DNA of 64,000 nucleotides from Nocardia carnea NBRC 14403 (lineage in GTDB: Bacteria; Actinomycetota; Actinomycetes; Mycobacteriales; Mycobacteriaceae): positions 41,129 to 105,128 of the forward strand of contig NZ_BAFV01000001.1 in the NCBI RefSeq assembly GCF_000308515.1. The letters are read 5' to 3'. Made by a program: the position numbers and the translations under genes. Shown one piece after another: positions 1 to 8,878 of the stretch (the first letter of the stretch is position 1; each line of letters starts with the position of its first letter). Below the pieces are notes generated by a model that searched no databases, was not told the DNA's origin, and saw only the letters and a program-made list of their open reading frames with translations.

Positions 1-2
1 AC

Positions 3-782
3 AGCCTGACCGTCACGAAGCGCAATGTGATCAAGATAAAGCGAGTACCCGATGTGCTGATCTTCAGCACGCTCTCGCCGATCATGTTCGTACTGTTGTT
101 CGCCTATATCTTCGGTACCGCGATCCAGGTCCCGGGCCTCGAGGGCGGCTATCGGGAATTCCTCATCGCGGGCATTTTCGTGCAGACCGTCGTATTCGGA
201 TCCACGTTCACCGGCCTGAGCCTCGCCGAGGATATGCAGAAAGGCATCATCGACCGGTTCCGCTCACTACCGATGGCTCCGTCGTCGGTGCTGATCGGCC
301 GCACCGTCAGCGATGTGGTGATCAATGTGGTGAGCCTGGTGGTCATGTCGCTGACCGGCCTGGTGGTCGGCTGGCGCATCCGCGGTTCGCTACTGGACGC
401 GGTATTGGCCTATGCGCTCCTGCTGCTTTTCGCGTACGCGATCTCGTGGATCATGGCCGTGGTGGGCCTGCTGGTGCACACGCCCGAGGTGTTCAACAAC
501 GCGAGTTTCATGGTGATCTTCCCGCTCACCTTCCTCGCCAACACCTTCGTACCGTTGCAGGATCTGCCGACACCGCTGCGCATCTTTGCCGAATGGAACC
601 CGGTATCGGCGCTGGCCCAGGCGACCCGCGACCTGTTCGGCAACTCCTCGCCGGTGGTCGACGAATCGAACGCGTGGTCGCTGCAGCATCCGGTGGCGAC
701 GACCCTGATCTGGGTCGTGATCATCCTGGCGGTTTTCGTCCCGCTGGCGCTGCGGCAGTACCGCAAGACCGTCAGCCGCTGA
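3..782 (+). CDS. ABC-2 type (DrrB-like) transporter permease, 5' end cut by window
   Basis: This is the membrane subunit of an ABC exporter of the DrrB/ABC-2 type. It would work with an ATPase encoded upstream of the window to move drugs or lipids out of the cell. The reading frame is open to the left edge, and the residues before the GTG at 27 (SLTVTKRN) fit the family N-terminus, so the true start lies outside. About six hydrophobic segments are seen, beginning with the typical stretch around FSTLSPIMFVLLFAYIFG and ending with a short basic tail. The substrate cannot be told from the sequence. The family call is firm. Confidence 0.85.
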   Translation, partial: SLTVTKRNVIKIKRVPDVLIFSTLSPIMFVLLFAYIFGTAIQVPGLEGGYREFLIAGIFVQTVVFGSTFTGLSLAEDMQKGIIDRFRSLPMAPSSVLIGRTVSDVVINVVSLVVMSLTGLVVGWRIRGSLLDAVLAYALLLLFAYAISWIMAVVGLLVHTPEVFNNASFMVIFPLTFLANTFVPLQDLPTPLRIFAEWNPVSALAQATRDLFGNSSPVVDESNAWSLQHPVATTLIWVVIILAVFVPLALRQYRKTVSR

Positions 783-792
783 CGGCGCGAGG

Positions 793-1005
793 TCAGCTCT
801 CCGGAGTCGCGGCGGCGCCGTTCGTGCCGGCTACTGCGGCACCGGTACGCGTCTGGCCGATTCGCGGCGGAGCGGGAGCCGGCTCGGGCGGCTGGGGGCG
901 TTTACTGCGCACCAGCCAAGCGGTACCGCCTGCCGCGGCTACCGCGGCGGCGGCGAGCAGCCGATAGCGCGAACGACCGGACGGACGCAGTGGGTTCGAG
1001 CTCAT
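793..1005 (-). CDS. Small single-pass membrane protein resembling the CwsA C-terminus
   Basis: A 70-residue protein with a basic N-terminus, one membrane segment at about residues 15-35 (YRLLAAAAVAAAGGTAWLV), then a short Arg/Pro tail (RSKRPQPPEPAPAPP). That segment plus tail recalls the C-terminal end of CwsA, the mycobacterial cell-wall synthesis protein that sits in this neighbourhood and interacts with CrgA. An in-frame stop directly upstream of the ATG rules out a longer form. It is either a minimal CwsA-like protein or a remnant. The ribosome site is weak. The CwsA link is from memory of the family, not an alignment. Confidence 0.5.
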   Translation of the reverse strand: MSSNPLRPSGRSRYRLLAAAAVAAAGGTAWLVRSKRPQPPEPAPAPPRIGQTRTGAAVAGTNGAAATPES

Positions 1006-1199
1006 GGCTCAACTCTGGCACAGCCGCGTCTTCTGCGCAGACCGGCAGGTCAACAGGCTGCCCGGCCTCGGCGTGGAACCCGGCGGCAGACACCGGACAA
1101 ATGCGGCACATGGCACGATGGGTTGGTGAGCGCGACACGTCGTACCGGGCCGGAAGCACTCGGCCGGACCATTCAGCCGTCCCCGAACCGGGATTTCCG

Positions 1200-2078
1200 G
1201 TGAACCCGCAGCCGTCCTCGCCGCCGGCCCAGGTATGCGTACGGCATACCGACCGTCCCACCGGCCTGTCCTGTACCCGCTGCGGCCGCCCGGCGTGCCC
1301 GGAGTGCCTGCGTCCGGCATCGGTCGGTCAGCACTGTGTCGACTGTGTCCGGTCCGATCAGCGCAGTACCCGCCAGGTGCGCACCGCGTCGGGGGCGGTG
1401 GCCTCGCGCTCGGCCACGCCGTTCGTCACCTATGCGCTGATCGCCCTCAACGTCGTGGTGTACGCGATCACCGCGGCGCAGTCGCGCAGCCTGATGGCCA
1501 ATGAGCAGGGCTCGGCCCTGTTCATCGACTGGGTCATGTATCCACCGGCGGTCGCTGCCGGGGAATGGTGGCGGGTGCTGGGCTCGGGCTTCCTGCACTA
1601 CGGCCTGATCCACCTGCTGTTGAACATGTTCGCGCTCTATATCGTCGGACGGGATATCGAACTGGTCCTCGGCCGGGCGCGCTACCTCGCGGTTTACCTG
1701 ATTTCGTTGCTGGGCGGTTCGGCCGCGGTGATGCTGCTGGCGCAGGACAACCTGACTGCCGGCGCATCCGGGGCCGTATACGGCCTGTTCGGAGCCATTA
1801 CCGTAATACTCATCCGGCTGCGGCAGAATCCGAACAGCATGCTGATCCTGATCGGGATCAATGTGTTCATCAGCTTCTCGCTGCCCGGTATCTCGCTGTG
1901 GGGTCATCTCGGTGGGCTGGCCGCGGGCACACTCGCCACGCTCGGCGTGATGTTCCTACCGGCGTGGCTGCGGGCTCGAACTCCGGAACAGGCCCGGACG
2001 ATCGGCGTGATCTCGCTGGTGGTTTTGGCGTTGGCCGCCTTCGCGGTGGTCATGGCCGCGGCGATGTCCTTGCGCTGA
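1200..2078 (+). CDS. Rhomboid-family intramembrane serine protease with N-terminal zinc finger
   Basis: An intramembrane serine protease of about 292 residues. The N-terminal 50 residues hold a B-box-like zinc site with pairs CTRC, CPEC and CVDC. A six-helix rhomboid core follows. The catalytic serine lies in GASGAVYGLFG and the catalytic histidine in the later helix at WGHLGGLAAG. The HLLLNMFALY segment with its conserved Asn is also present. The GTG at 1200 is preferred because the residues encoded upstream of it look non-coding. In mycobacteria the equivalent place near crgA is held by ppiA. Substrates are unknown. Confidence 0.85.
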   Translation: MNPQPSSPPAQVCVRHTDRPTGLSCTRCGRPACPECLRPASVGQHCVDCVRSDQRSTRQVRTASGAVASRSATPFVTYALIALNVVVYAITAAQSRSLMANEQGSALFIDWVMYPPAVAAGEWWRVLGSGFLHYGLIHLLLNMFALYIVGRDIELVLGRARYLAVYLISLLGGSAAVMLLAQDNLTAGASGAVYGLFGAITVILIRLRQNPNSMLILIGINVFISFSLPGISLWGHLGGLAAGTLATLGVMFLPAWLRARTPEQARTIGVISLVVLALAAFAVVMAAAMSLR

Positions 2079-2182
2079 GAGCGTCCCTGGCGCGGGGAGC
2101 AGGCGGCTACTCGCCGGCGGCCGACCCCGATGTTTTACGTGAAACATCTACCGGGATGGAGACCCGCAGCGCGGCAGTGAGT

Positions 2183-2644
2183 TCAGCGGGCCGATTCGCC
2201 GCGCAGGCGCATTTCCGATCGCAGTGTTTCGTAGACGTCTTCGGGGCTGGTACCCAGATCCCACCGGCCGAAGATCAGCAATCGCTCGGTGCCCAGGTGG
2301 TCGACATCGATCTCGAGCATGGGCGATTTGCGGCCGAGGCGGCGGTACCCGACGATCCGTGCCCGCATTATCTGCTCCCGGGTGTATTCGGTGGCGCCGG
2401 TGAGACCGCGCAGAACCAGCCGTGGCTGCTCACCCGGGAGAACCGACAACCGTGGTCGTTGCCGGACACCCAGTGCGGCCATGGCCAGGAGCGCCAGGGC
2501 GGCAACACCGAGCAGGAATTTACCGGGCACCTCGGCGGTCAGTAGCGCCGCGACTGCGAGAACCACACCCCCGATGGCGACCGCGATCAGCGCGGGCAGC
2601 GGGGTCGACCAGGCCAGGCGTGGTTGTGTGCTCTCGGGCTGCAC
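2183..2644 (-). CDS. PH domain (bPH_6-like) membrane protein
   Basis: A 153-residue protein with two adjacent membrane segments (about residues 15-35 and 42-60) followed by a cytoplasmic bacterial PH-like domain (about 62-145: RPRLSVLPGEQPRLVLRGL and the FGRWDLGTSPEDV end). It corresponds in place and architecture to the protein next to crgA in M. tuberculosis (Rv0010c). Its role is unknown; the position suggests a link to division or wall growth. Two DnaA-box-like sites and a perfect inverted repeat lie directly upstream of its start. Confidence 0.75.
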   Translation of the reverse strand: MQPESTQPRLAWSTPLPALIAVAIGGVVLAVAALLTAEVPGKFLLGVAALALLAMAALGVRQRPRLSVLPGEQPRLVLRGLTGATEYTREQIMRARIVGYRRLGRKSPMLEIDVDHLGTERLLIFGRWDLGTSPEDVYETLRSEMRLRGESAR

Positions 2645-2671
2645 GCGGTTTTCCCCAATCCGTCTCGAGAG

Positions 2672-2719
2672 TTATCCACAGGTCTATCCACAGGTGTGCA
2701 TTAATTACACCCGTGTAAT
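2672..2719. promoter_or_regulatory. DnaA-box-like pair and ATTACAC/GTGTAAT palindrome
   Basis: Between crgA and the PH-domain gene lies a perfect DnaA box TTATCCACA (2672-2680), a second close match CTATCCACA (2684-2692), and a perfect inverted repeat ATTACAC-CC-GTGTAAT (2704-2719). The palindrome looks like a dimeric regulator's operator. The boxes could bind DnaA for transcriptional control or titration. No origin genes lie in the window, so an oriC role is not claimed. Confidence 0.45.
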
Positions 2720-2726
2720 CCCCTGG

Positions 2727-2993
2727 TCAGCGCCACCGCATGGTCATGATGAGCCCGATCACCATCAGCCCGAATCCGATGAGGAAGTTCCAGGCATTGA
2801 GATCACTCATCCAGCTGATCTGATCAGCCGCCAGGTAGTAGACCAGCAGCCAGATCAGCCCGGCCAGCATGAAGCCGAGCATGATGGTGACGTACCAGAC
2901 AGGCGATGGCCCCACCGCCTTCACCTTCACCGGAGTGCGGCTGGCGGGGTTGATCGTGTAGTCGGTCTTCTTGCGGACCTTCGACTTGGGCAT
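2727..2993 (-). CDS. crgA: Cell division protein CrgA
   Basis: An 88-residue septation protein that in actinobacteria binds FtsZ-dependent septal components (FtsI, FtsQ, CwsA) and helps recruit or stabilise the divisome. The sequence starts MPKSKVRKK, as the family does, followed by two membrane helices (about residues 33-54 and 65-84) separated by the loop with [18 protein letters not shown]. The ATG at 2993 is chosen over one 12 codons upstream because it matches the family start and has GAGGA at the right distance. Length fits the family (about 90 residues). Confidence 0.93.
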   Translation of the reverse strand: MPKSKVRKKTDYTINPASRTPVKVKAVGPSPVWYVTIMLGFMLAGLIWLLVYYLAADQISWMSDLNAWNFLIGFGLMVIGLIMTMRWR

Positions 2994-3096
2994 GATGTCC
3001 TCGTGTTCAGCGTGCAGGTCGTGTTCCAAGGCTATCCCACCAGGTGATCAGGGGGGATGTCCCCGTATCCGGTGATCGGCCACGTAGTCTTTGTGC

Positions 3097-3741
3097 ATGC
3101 GAGTTCTGGTCGTCGACAACTACGACAGCTTCGTGTTCAACCTGGTCCAGTACCTGGGTCAGCTCGGCGTCGAGGCGGTCGTCTGGCGCAACGACGATCC
3201 GGAACTCGCCGATACCGATGCTGTTGCCCGGGATTTCGACGGGATCCTCATCAGCCCCGGCCCCGGTACTCCGGATCGTGCGGGCAAGAGCATGGATATC
3301 GTGCGCTCCTGCGCCGAACAGGCCACCCCGCTCCTCGGCGTCTGCCTCGGCCATCAGGCCATCGGCGCGGCGTTCGGGGCCACCGTGACCCGGGCCCCCG
3401 AACTGCTGCACGGTAAGACGAGTTCGGTGTTCCATATCGGGTCGGGCGTCCTGGCGGGCTTGCCCGACCCGTTCACCGCCACCCGATACCATTCGCTGAC
3501 CGTCGTCGAGAGCACGCTGCCGGCCGGTTTCGATGTGATCGGACGTACCGAGAGCGGCATCGTCATGGCGCTGCGCCATCACGAACTGCCCATTCACGGT
3601 GTGCAGTTCCATCCGGAATCGGTGCTGACCCAGGGCGGGCACCGGATGCTCGCGAACTGGCTGGAAATCTGTGGTGAGCGGCCTGCCGAGGGCCTTGTGG
3701 AGATGCTCGAGGCGGAAGTCGCGGGGCTTTCGATCCACTGA
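3097..3741 (+). CDS. pabA: Aminodeoxychorismate/anthranilate synthase glutamine amidotransferase subunit
   Basis: The class I glutamine amidotransferase subunit that supplies ammonia to chorismate for p-aminobenzoate (folate) or anthranilate (tryptophan). It shows the start MRVLVVDNYDSFVFNLVQYL, the oxyanion motif ISPGPGTP, the nucleophile cysteine in GVCLGHQAIG, and the His-Glu pair in FHPESV. It has 214 residues, the usual length. The ATG at 3097 is used rather than the TTG at 3091. The gene beside pknB in M. tuberculosis is called trpG, but either partner enzyme may be served. It ends facing pknB, with a strong shared hairpin between them. Confidence 0.9.
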   Translation: MRVLVVDNYDSFVFNLVQYLGQLGVEAVVWRNDDPELADTDAVARDFDGILISPGPGTPDRAGKSMDIVRSCAEQATPLLGVCLGHQAIGAAFGATVTRAPELLHGKTSSVFHIGSGVLAGLPDPFTATRYHSLTVVESTLPAGFDVIGRTESGIVMALRHHELPIHGVQFHPESVLTQGGHRMLANWLEICGERPAEGLVEMLEAEVAGLSIH

Positions 3742-3898
3742 GACGGCCTCACGGGGTGGCACTGAGCCTTTGCCGGCACTTCCACGAGCCCGGGCCGTCC
3801 GCGCGAACTCGTCCGGCCGAGGCTCGGACGCCGAGCGGTCCGAGGGTGCGGGGGCCCGAAACAATGTGCACCGGTGCCCGACGGAACCACTTCCGGAC

Positions 3899-3940
3899 CA
3901 CATAGGCCCCTCACCAGCACTGTGGTGAGGGGCCTATGTG
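3899..3940. terminator. Bidirectional terminator between pabA and pknB
   Basis: A perfect 18-bp stem (CACATAGGCCCCTCACCA and its complement) with the 6-base loop GCACTG sits between the convergent ends of pabA and pknB. There is no long T-run, as is usual in high-GC actinobacteria. Confidence 0.85.
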
Positions 3941-3964
3941 ACGGCTGTCCCGGATCTCGCGGGG

Positions 3965-5869
3965 TCAGGGCGGGCCGAGCGGTAGGACGCCGGTGTTGAC
4001 CGTGACCGTCGTCGACGAGGGCACGGTGGTACCGGCCGACGGCTGCTGGCTGAGCACCTTGCCCGCCTGATCGGAGTTCAGGGTGATCTGGGTGATCTGA
4101 CGGACCTGGTTGACGCTGCCCTGCCAGCCGCTGTCGCGCAGCGTATCCACGACCTCACCCGGGGCGAGGCCGACGAGGTTCGGCATGGAGATCCGATCGC
4201 TCTGCGCGACCTGCACGGTGATCGTCGACCCCTTGTCGGCGTTCGAACCGCCGGAGGGGCTGGTGGAGAGCACCTCGCCCCGGGGCCGCGCGGATTGCAC
4301 CTCGCGGATCTCGATCTTGAACCCGGCACCTTCCAGATTCGGCTGGGCACGGTCGATCAGCTGACCGACGACATCCGGCACGAACACCTGCTCCGGACCG
4401 GACCCCAGGGTCAGCGTGACCTGACTGCCTGCATCCAGTTCGAATCCCGGGGACGGATCCTGGGCGATGACCTTGTCCTTGTCCTCGGGACTGGACGCAC
4501 CGCGCTTGATATCAGGATGGACCTGCAGCCCGGCATTGGTGAGCTCTTGCGCGGCGTCCTGCTGGCTCAGCCCGACGACGCGCGGGATAGGCACCTGCTG
4601 TGGGCCGGTGGAAACCTGCATGGTGATCGTGCTGCCCTCGTCTGCCCGCGATCCGCCGAGTGGCTGGGTCGCGATGACGTTGCCGGCGCCGATCCGGCCG
4701 TCGGGCTTCTCCTGGATGGCGACATCGAAGCCGAGCGAATCCAGTTTCTGCTCCGCCTCGCCGGCCGAGAGATTCGACAGATCGGGTACCGCGACCTGAT
4801 CGGGCCGGCTACCCGGACCGAGCAGCATCCAGAACAGGCCGAAGGCGACGGCCACCGCGGCCACGACACCGGCGGCAATATATGCCCGGCGGCGATTCCC
4901 ACCGGCTCCGGCGCCGTAGTCGTCGATATCGTCGTCGTCCCGGCGGTGATAGCCGCGCGCCGACGGTTCCGTCGGCCCCAACATGGTGGTGCGGTCCTCG
5001 TCGGTCATCACCATCGGCGCGCCGGGCTTCTGGCCGCCCAGCACGCGGATCAGATCGGCGCGCATCTCGGCCGCGCTCTGATAACGGTTCGCCGGGTTCT
5101 TGGCCATGGCCTCGAGCACGATCGAATCCAGCTCCCGCGGAACACCGTCGTGGACGAGCGAAGGCAGCCGTGGATCCTCGCGAACATGCTGGTAGGCGAC
5201 CGCGACCGGGGAATCACCGGTGAACGGCGGTTCCCCGGTGAGGATTTCGAACAGTACGCAACCGACCGAGTAGACATCCGATCGCGCGTCCACGGTTTCG
5301 CCGCGTGCCTGCTCAGGCGACAGATACTGGGCGGTGCCGATCACCGCTGCGGTCGCGGTCATCGGGTTGGCGGCGTCGGCGATCGCCCGGGCGATACCGA
5401 AATCCATCACCTTCACCGCGCCTGCGCGGTTGATCATGATGTTGGCGGGCTTCATATCCCGGTGCACGATCCCGGCCTGATGGCTGAATTCGAGTGCCGC
5501 GCACACATCGGCGATGACTTCCATCGCCCGGCGCGGCGGCAGGGGCCCCTCGTTGCGCACGATATCGCGCAACGTATCGCCGTCGACGTACTCCATCACG
5601 ATGAACGGCAGCGGTCCGCCGTCCACCTCGGCCTCACCGGTGTCGTACACCGCCACGATCGCGGGATGGTTCAGAGCCGCCGCGTTCTGGGCTTCGCGTT
5701 TGAAACGCAGGTAGAAGGTGGGATCGCGTGCCAGATCGGCCCGCAGTACCTTGATCGCGACATCGCGGTTGAGCCGCAGATCGCGTGCCCGGTGGACTTC
5801 CGACATCCCACCGAATCCGATGATCTCGCCCAGCTCGTAACGAGAGGAGAGATTCTTCGGGGTCGTCAT
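3965..5869 (-). CDS. pknB: Serine/threonine protein kinase PknB with four PASTA domains
   Basis: Essential receptor-type kinase that senses peptidoglycan precursors and controls wall synthesis and division. Residues 1 to about 275 form the kinase: Gly loop GFGGMSEVH, catalytic [17 protein letters not shown], and an activation loop with the paired threonines [10 protein letters not shown] that match T171/T173 of M. tuberculosis PknB. A juxtamembrane linker follows, then one membrane helix at about 330-352. Four extracellular PASTA repeats start at [27 protein letters not shown] and ISMPNLVGL. It has 634 residues (about 626 in M. tuberculosis). Its ATG overlaps the pknA stop by 4 bases, so the two are translationally coupled. 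Confidence 0.97.
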   Translation of the reverse strand: MTTPKNLSSRYELGEIIGFGGMSEVHRARDLRLNRDVAIKVLRADLARDPTFYLRFKREAQNAAALNHPAIVAVYDTGEAEVDGGPLPFIVMEYVDGDTLRDIVRNEGPLPPRRAMEVIADVCAALEFSHQAGIVHRDMKPANIMINRAGAVKVMDFGIARAIADAANPMTATAAVIGTAQYLSPEQARGETVDARSDVYSVGCVLFEILTGEPPFTGDSPVAVAYQHVREDPRLPSLVHDGVPRELDSIVLEAMAKNPANRYQSAAEMRADLIRVLGGQKPGAPMVMTDEDRTTMLGPTEPSARGYHRRDDDDIDDYGAGAGGNRRRAYIAAGVVAAVAVAFGLFWMLLGPGSRPDQVAVPDLSNLSAGEAEQKLDSLGFDVAIQEKPDGRIGAGNVIATQPLGGSRADEGSTITMQVSTGPQQVPIPRVVGLSQQDAAQELTNAGLQVHPDIKRGASSPEDKDKVIAQDPSPGFELDAGSQVTLTLGSGPEQVFVPDVVGQLIDRAQPNLEGAGFKIEIREVQSARPRGEVLSTSPSGGSNADKGSTITVQVAQSDRISMPNLVGLAPGEVVDTLRDSGWQGSVNQVRQITQITLNSDQAGKVLSQQPSAGTTVPSSTTVTVNTGVLPLGPP

Positions 5870-7374
5870 GGCTGTCCTTGATGGTGGCTCGGCACGTCGG
5901 GAGAGCTGTCGTCGTCACGGGAGCTGTTGCCGATCCCCGGCAGATCGATTTCCGGTACCGGGAAACGCGGCGTGGTGGTGGTGTCGGTTTCCTCGCTGCC
6001 CGTCGATTCCGTGGTGGTCGGCGGCGCAGTGGTGGTCTCGGTGGTGGTGGTCGGCGGTTGGGTCGTTGTGGTGGTCGGCGCGGGCGACTCGGTGGTGGTG
6101 GTCGCCGGCGGCCGGGTGGTCGTGTATTCCTGCGTGGGTGTCCAGACGGGTGGTTCGGTCACCTCGTAGGTGGTGGTGATCGGGGGCGGCGCCGGCCGTG
6201 TGGTCGGCGCTGTGGAGGAGGTCTCGCCGGGCGTGCCCGCCGGATTGGTATCACCGCCGAAGAGCAGCCACAGCACGGCCCCGCCGAGCACCAGCGCACC
6301 GATACCCAGCGCGATCATCCATTTCTGGTTCTTTCCGAGACCGCCCCCACCGGTACCGTCGCGGTAATCGCCCGGGTCGACCTCGTGCGCGCCGTGGTGG
6401 TCCATGGCCGTCGCCGGCCCGGCCATGGCAGTGGCCGGAGTGGTGTAGCGGACGGTCGCCGGATCGTCGTACGCCGGCGGCGGCGGCGCCGCGATAACAC
6501 TGGTGGCACCGGCCGCGGCGAGATTACGAGGTGGCGGTGGGCGCCGGCCCGACCGCACCGCGGCGACCGCCTCGGCGAATTCGCCGCCGTCGGTGTAACG
6601 GTGGTTCGGATCCTTGGCCAGGGTGATCTCGACGAGTTCGCGCACATTCGGCGGGAGATCCGTCGGCATCGGCGGCGGTACGTCGCGCACATGTTTCATC
6701 GCGACGGTGAGTGCGCCGTCACCGGTGAACGGGCGCTGACCGGCCAGCGCCTCGTAGCCGACCACACCGAGCGAATACACGTCGCTGGCCGCCGTGGCAT
6801 CCTCGCCGACCGCCTGTTCCGGCGCGATGTACTGGGCGGTGCCCATCACCATCCCGGTTTTGGTGACCGGCGAGGCGTCGACCGCCTTCGCGATACCGAA
6901 ATCGGTGATCTTCACCTGTCCGGTAGGGGTGACCAGGATATTTCCCGGTTTCACATCGCGGTGCACCACACCGGCCCGGTGCGCGACCTGCAGGGCGCGA
7001 CCGGTCTGCTCCAGCAGATCCAGCCCCTGCACGACCGACAAGCGGCCGAGCCGGTTCAGCACGGTGTTCAGCGGCTCGCCCTGCACCAGTTCCATCACCA
7101 GGTAGGCGGTTTCCCCGCCCTGCGGGTCGTAGGTTTCGCCGTAGTCGTAGATTCCCGCGATACCGGGATGGTTGAGCTGCGCGGTGGTCTTGGCCTCGGT
7201 ACGGAACCGGTGCCGGAACGTGGGATCGGCGGAGAACTCCGATTTGAGTACCTTCACCGCCACCCGGCGATCGAGCCGGGTGTCCAGGGCTTCCCAGACC
7301 TGACCCATCCCACCGGTGGCGATCAGGCGCTGCAGCCGGTAGCGGTCCGCGATCAACGCGCCGTTTGTCAGCAT
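5866..7374 (-). CDS. pknA: Serine/threonine protein kinase PknA
   Basis: Membrane-anchored kinase paired with PknB in regulating elongation and septation. The kinase domain spans about residues 8-270, with [29 protein letters not shown] and the activation loop [15 protein letters not shown] Pro/Ala-rich linker and one membrane helix at about 350-373 follow. The extracellular tail of about 125 residues is low-complexity Thr/Pro ([17 protein letters not shown]) without PASTA domains. The ATG at 7374 gives the family start [12 protein letters not shown] and has GCGGGGA upstream; a longer frame into pbpA exists but looks non-coding at its start. Product 502 residues. Confidence 0.95.
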   Translation of the reverse strand: MLTNGALIADRYRLQRLIATGGMGQVWEALDTRLDRRVAVKVLKSEFSADPTFRHRFRTEAKTTAQLNHPGIAGIYDYGETYDPQGGETAYLVMELVQGEPLNTVLNRLGRLSVVQGLDLLEQTGRALQVAHRAGVVHRDVKPGNILVTPTGQVKITDFGIAKAVDASPVTKTGMVMGTAQYIAPEQAVGEDATAASDVYSLGVVGYEALAGQRPFTGDGALTVAMKHVRDVPPPMPTDLPPNVRELVEITLAKDPNHRYTDGGEFAEAVAAVRSGRRPPPPRNLAAAGATSVIAAPPPPAYDDPATVRYTTPATAMAGPATAMDHHGAHEVDPGDYRDGTGGGGLGKNQKWMIALGIGALVLGGAVLWLLFGGDTNPAGTPGETSSTAPTTRPAPPPITTTYEVTEPPVWTPTQEYTTTRPPATTTTESPAPTTTTTQPPTTTTETTTAPPTTTESTGSEETDTTTTPRFPVPEIDLPGIGNSSRDDDSSPDVPSHHQGQP

Positions 7375-7411
7375 CGGGTTCCCCGCAGATTCACTCGCAT
7401 ATCCATCTCGT

Positions 7412-8878
7412 TCACCGACCTCGCAGACCCGCGTCCAGAACCGCCCGGGCAACCGGCGCGGCGACCGATCCACCGGTTGCCGCCAGCGCGCGGTCGCCGC
7501 CGTTCTCCACGATGACCGCGATGGCGATCTTCGGGTTCTCGGCCGGCGCGAACGCTATGTACCAGGCGTGCGGTGGTGTATTGCGCGGATCGGAGCCGTG
7601 TTCGGCGGTACCGGTCTTGGACGCGATCCGATAGCCCGATCCGCCGCTACCCGCGGTGTTCTCCTCCGAGGCGACCATCAGATCGGTCAGGGTAGACGCT
7701 ACATCGGCGCTCACGGCCTGCCCTACGGACACCGGTTCGGTGGTGGCCAGCTCGCTCAGGTCCGGGTTCTGCAACTGGTCGACCAGATACGGTTCCATCC
7801 GTACACCGCCGTTGGCCACGGTAGCCGCGATCACGGCATTGTCGAGGGGGGTGAGCGCCACATCACGCTGGCCGATGCTGCTCTGGGCGAGCGCCGCGTC
7901 GTCGGGGATGTTGCCGATGGTGCTCTCGGCGACCGGCATCGGGATACCGCGATGCGGGCCGATACCGAACGCGGCAGCCTCGTCTTCCAGCGCCGCTGTG
8001 CCGACATCGACCCCGAGTTCGACGAACGCGGTGTTGCAGGACCGGCGGAAGGCCTCGTGCAGAGTTGCGGTGGCACCGGACCCGCAGTTGGTGCCGTTGT
8101 AGTTCTCCAGGGTGGTGCTGGTGCCGGGCAGGGTGATGTTCGGTGCCGCAGTGAACTGGGACTGCGGGTCGGCCACGCCGTTGGACAGTGCGGCCGCGGT
8201 GACCACTACCTTGAAGGTGGAACCGGGCGGGTAGGTCTGCGAAATTGCCCGGTTGAGCATGGGCTGGTCCTCGTCGGCGCTCAGACTCTCCCAGGCCTGG
8301 GTGCCCTGGGCGCCGTCGTGCCCGGACAGCTGGTTCGGGTCGTAGCTGGGCGTGGACACCATGGTGAGGATTTTGCCCGTACTGGGTTCGATGGCCACGA
8401 CGGAGCCGGTGTAGCCCTTGCTGGTGAGCTCGTTGTAGGCCACCTGCTGCATCATCGGGTCGATCGTGGTGACGACATTGCCGCCGCGCGGGTCGCGCCC
8501 GGAGACCAGGTCGACCAGCCGGCTGCCGAACAACTGCGCATCCGAACCGTTGAGGACGGGATCCTCCGCGCGTTCGAGCCCGGTACTGCCGTACTGCATC
8601 GAATAAAAGCCGGTGACCGGGGCGAACGCGGCCGGGTCGGTGGGGTAGACGCGCAGGTACTTGTATCGGTCGTCGGTTTCGACGGAACTGGCAAGTACCG
8701 CACCATCCGCGGAGATCTGCCCGCGCTGGCGGGAGTATTCGTCGAGCAGGACCCGGGAGTTACGCGGATCTGCACGGTAGTCGTCGGCCTTGATCACCTG
8801 GATATAGGTGGCATTGAGCAGCAGGGCCACGATCATCGCCATGACCGCCATGGCCACTCGGCGTAGTGGTGTGTTCAT
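7412..8878 (-). CDS. pbpA: Penicillin-binding protein PbpA (class B transpeptidase)
   Basis: Class B penicillin-binding protein that crosslinks peptidoglycan. In M. tuberculosis PbpA is a PknB substrate needed for division and cell length. It has 488 residues: an N-terminal anchor helix (about 7-27), a dimerisation or pedestal region (30-150), then the transpeptidase domain with the active serine in PPGSTFKV (SxxK), SCN (SxN) and SKTGTAEH (KTG). All three motifs are intact. Its ATG overlaps the rodA stop by 4 bases, so the glycosyltransferase and its transpeptidase partner are made together. Confidence 0.95.
   Translation of the reverse strand: MNTPLRRVAMAVMAMIVALLLNATYIQVIKADDYRADPRNSRVLLDEYSRQRGQISADGAVLASSVETDDRYKYLRVYPTDPAAFAPVTGFYSMQYGSTGLERAEDPVLNGSDAQLFGSRLVDLVSGRDPRGGNVVTTIDPMMQQVAYNELTSKGYTGSVVAIEPSTGKILTMVSTPSYDPNQLSGHDGAQGTQAWESLSADEDQPMLNRAISQTYPPGSTFKVVVTAAALSNGVADPQSQFTAAPNITLPGTSTTLENYNGTNCGSGATATLHEAFRRSCNTAFVELGVDVGTAALEDEAAAFGIGPHRGIPMPVAESTIGNIPDDAALAQSSIGQRDVALTPLDNAVIAATVANGGVRMEPYLVDQLQNPDLSELATTEPVSVGQAVSADVASTLTDLMVASEENTAGSGGSGYRIASKTGTAEHGSDPRNTPPHAWYIAFAPAENPKIAIAVIVENGGDRALAATGGSVAAPVARAVLDAGLRGR

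Noticed and set aside
2672..2692. Replication origin
   Set aside because: Only two box-like sites, no AT-rich unwinding region, and dnaA/dnaN are not in the window.
4295..5881. A 528-codon frame antisense to pknB, and a similar one opposite pknA
   Set aside because: Shadow frames; the kinase motifs on the minus strand are complete.
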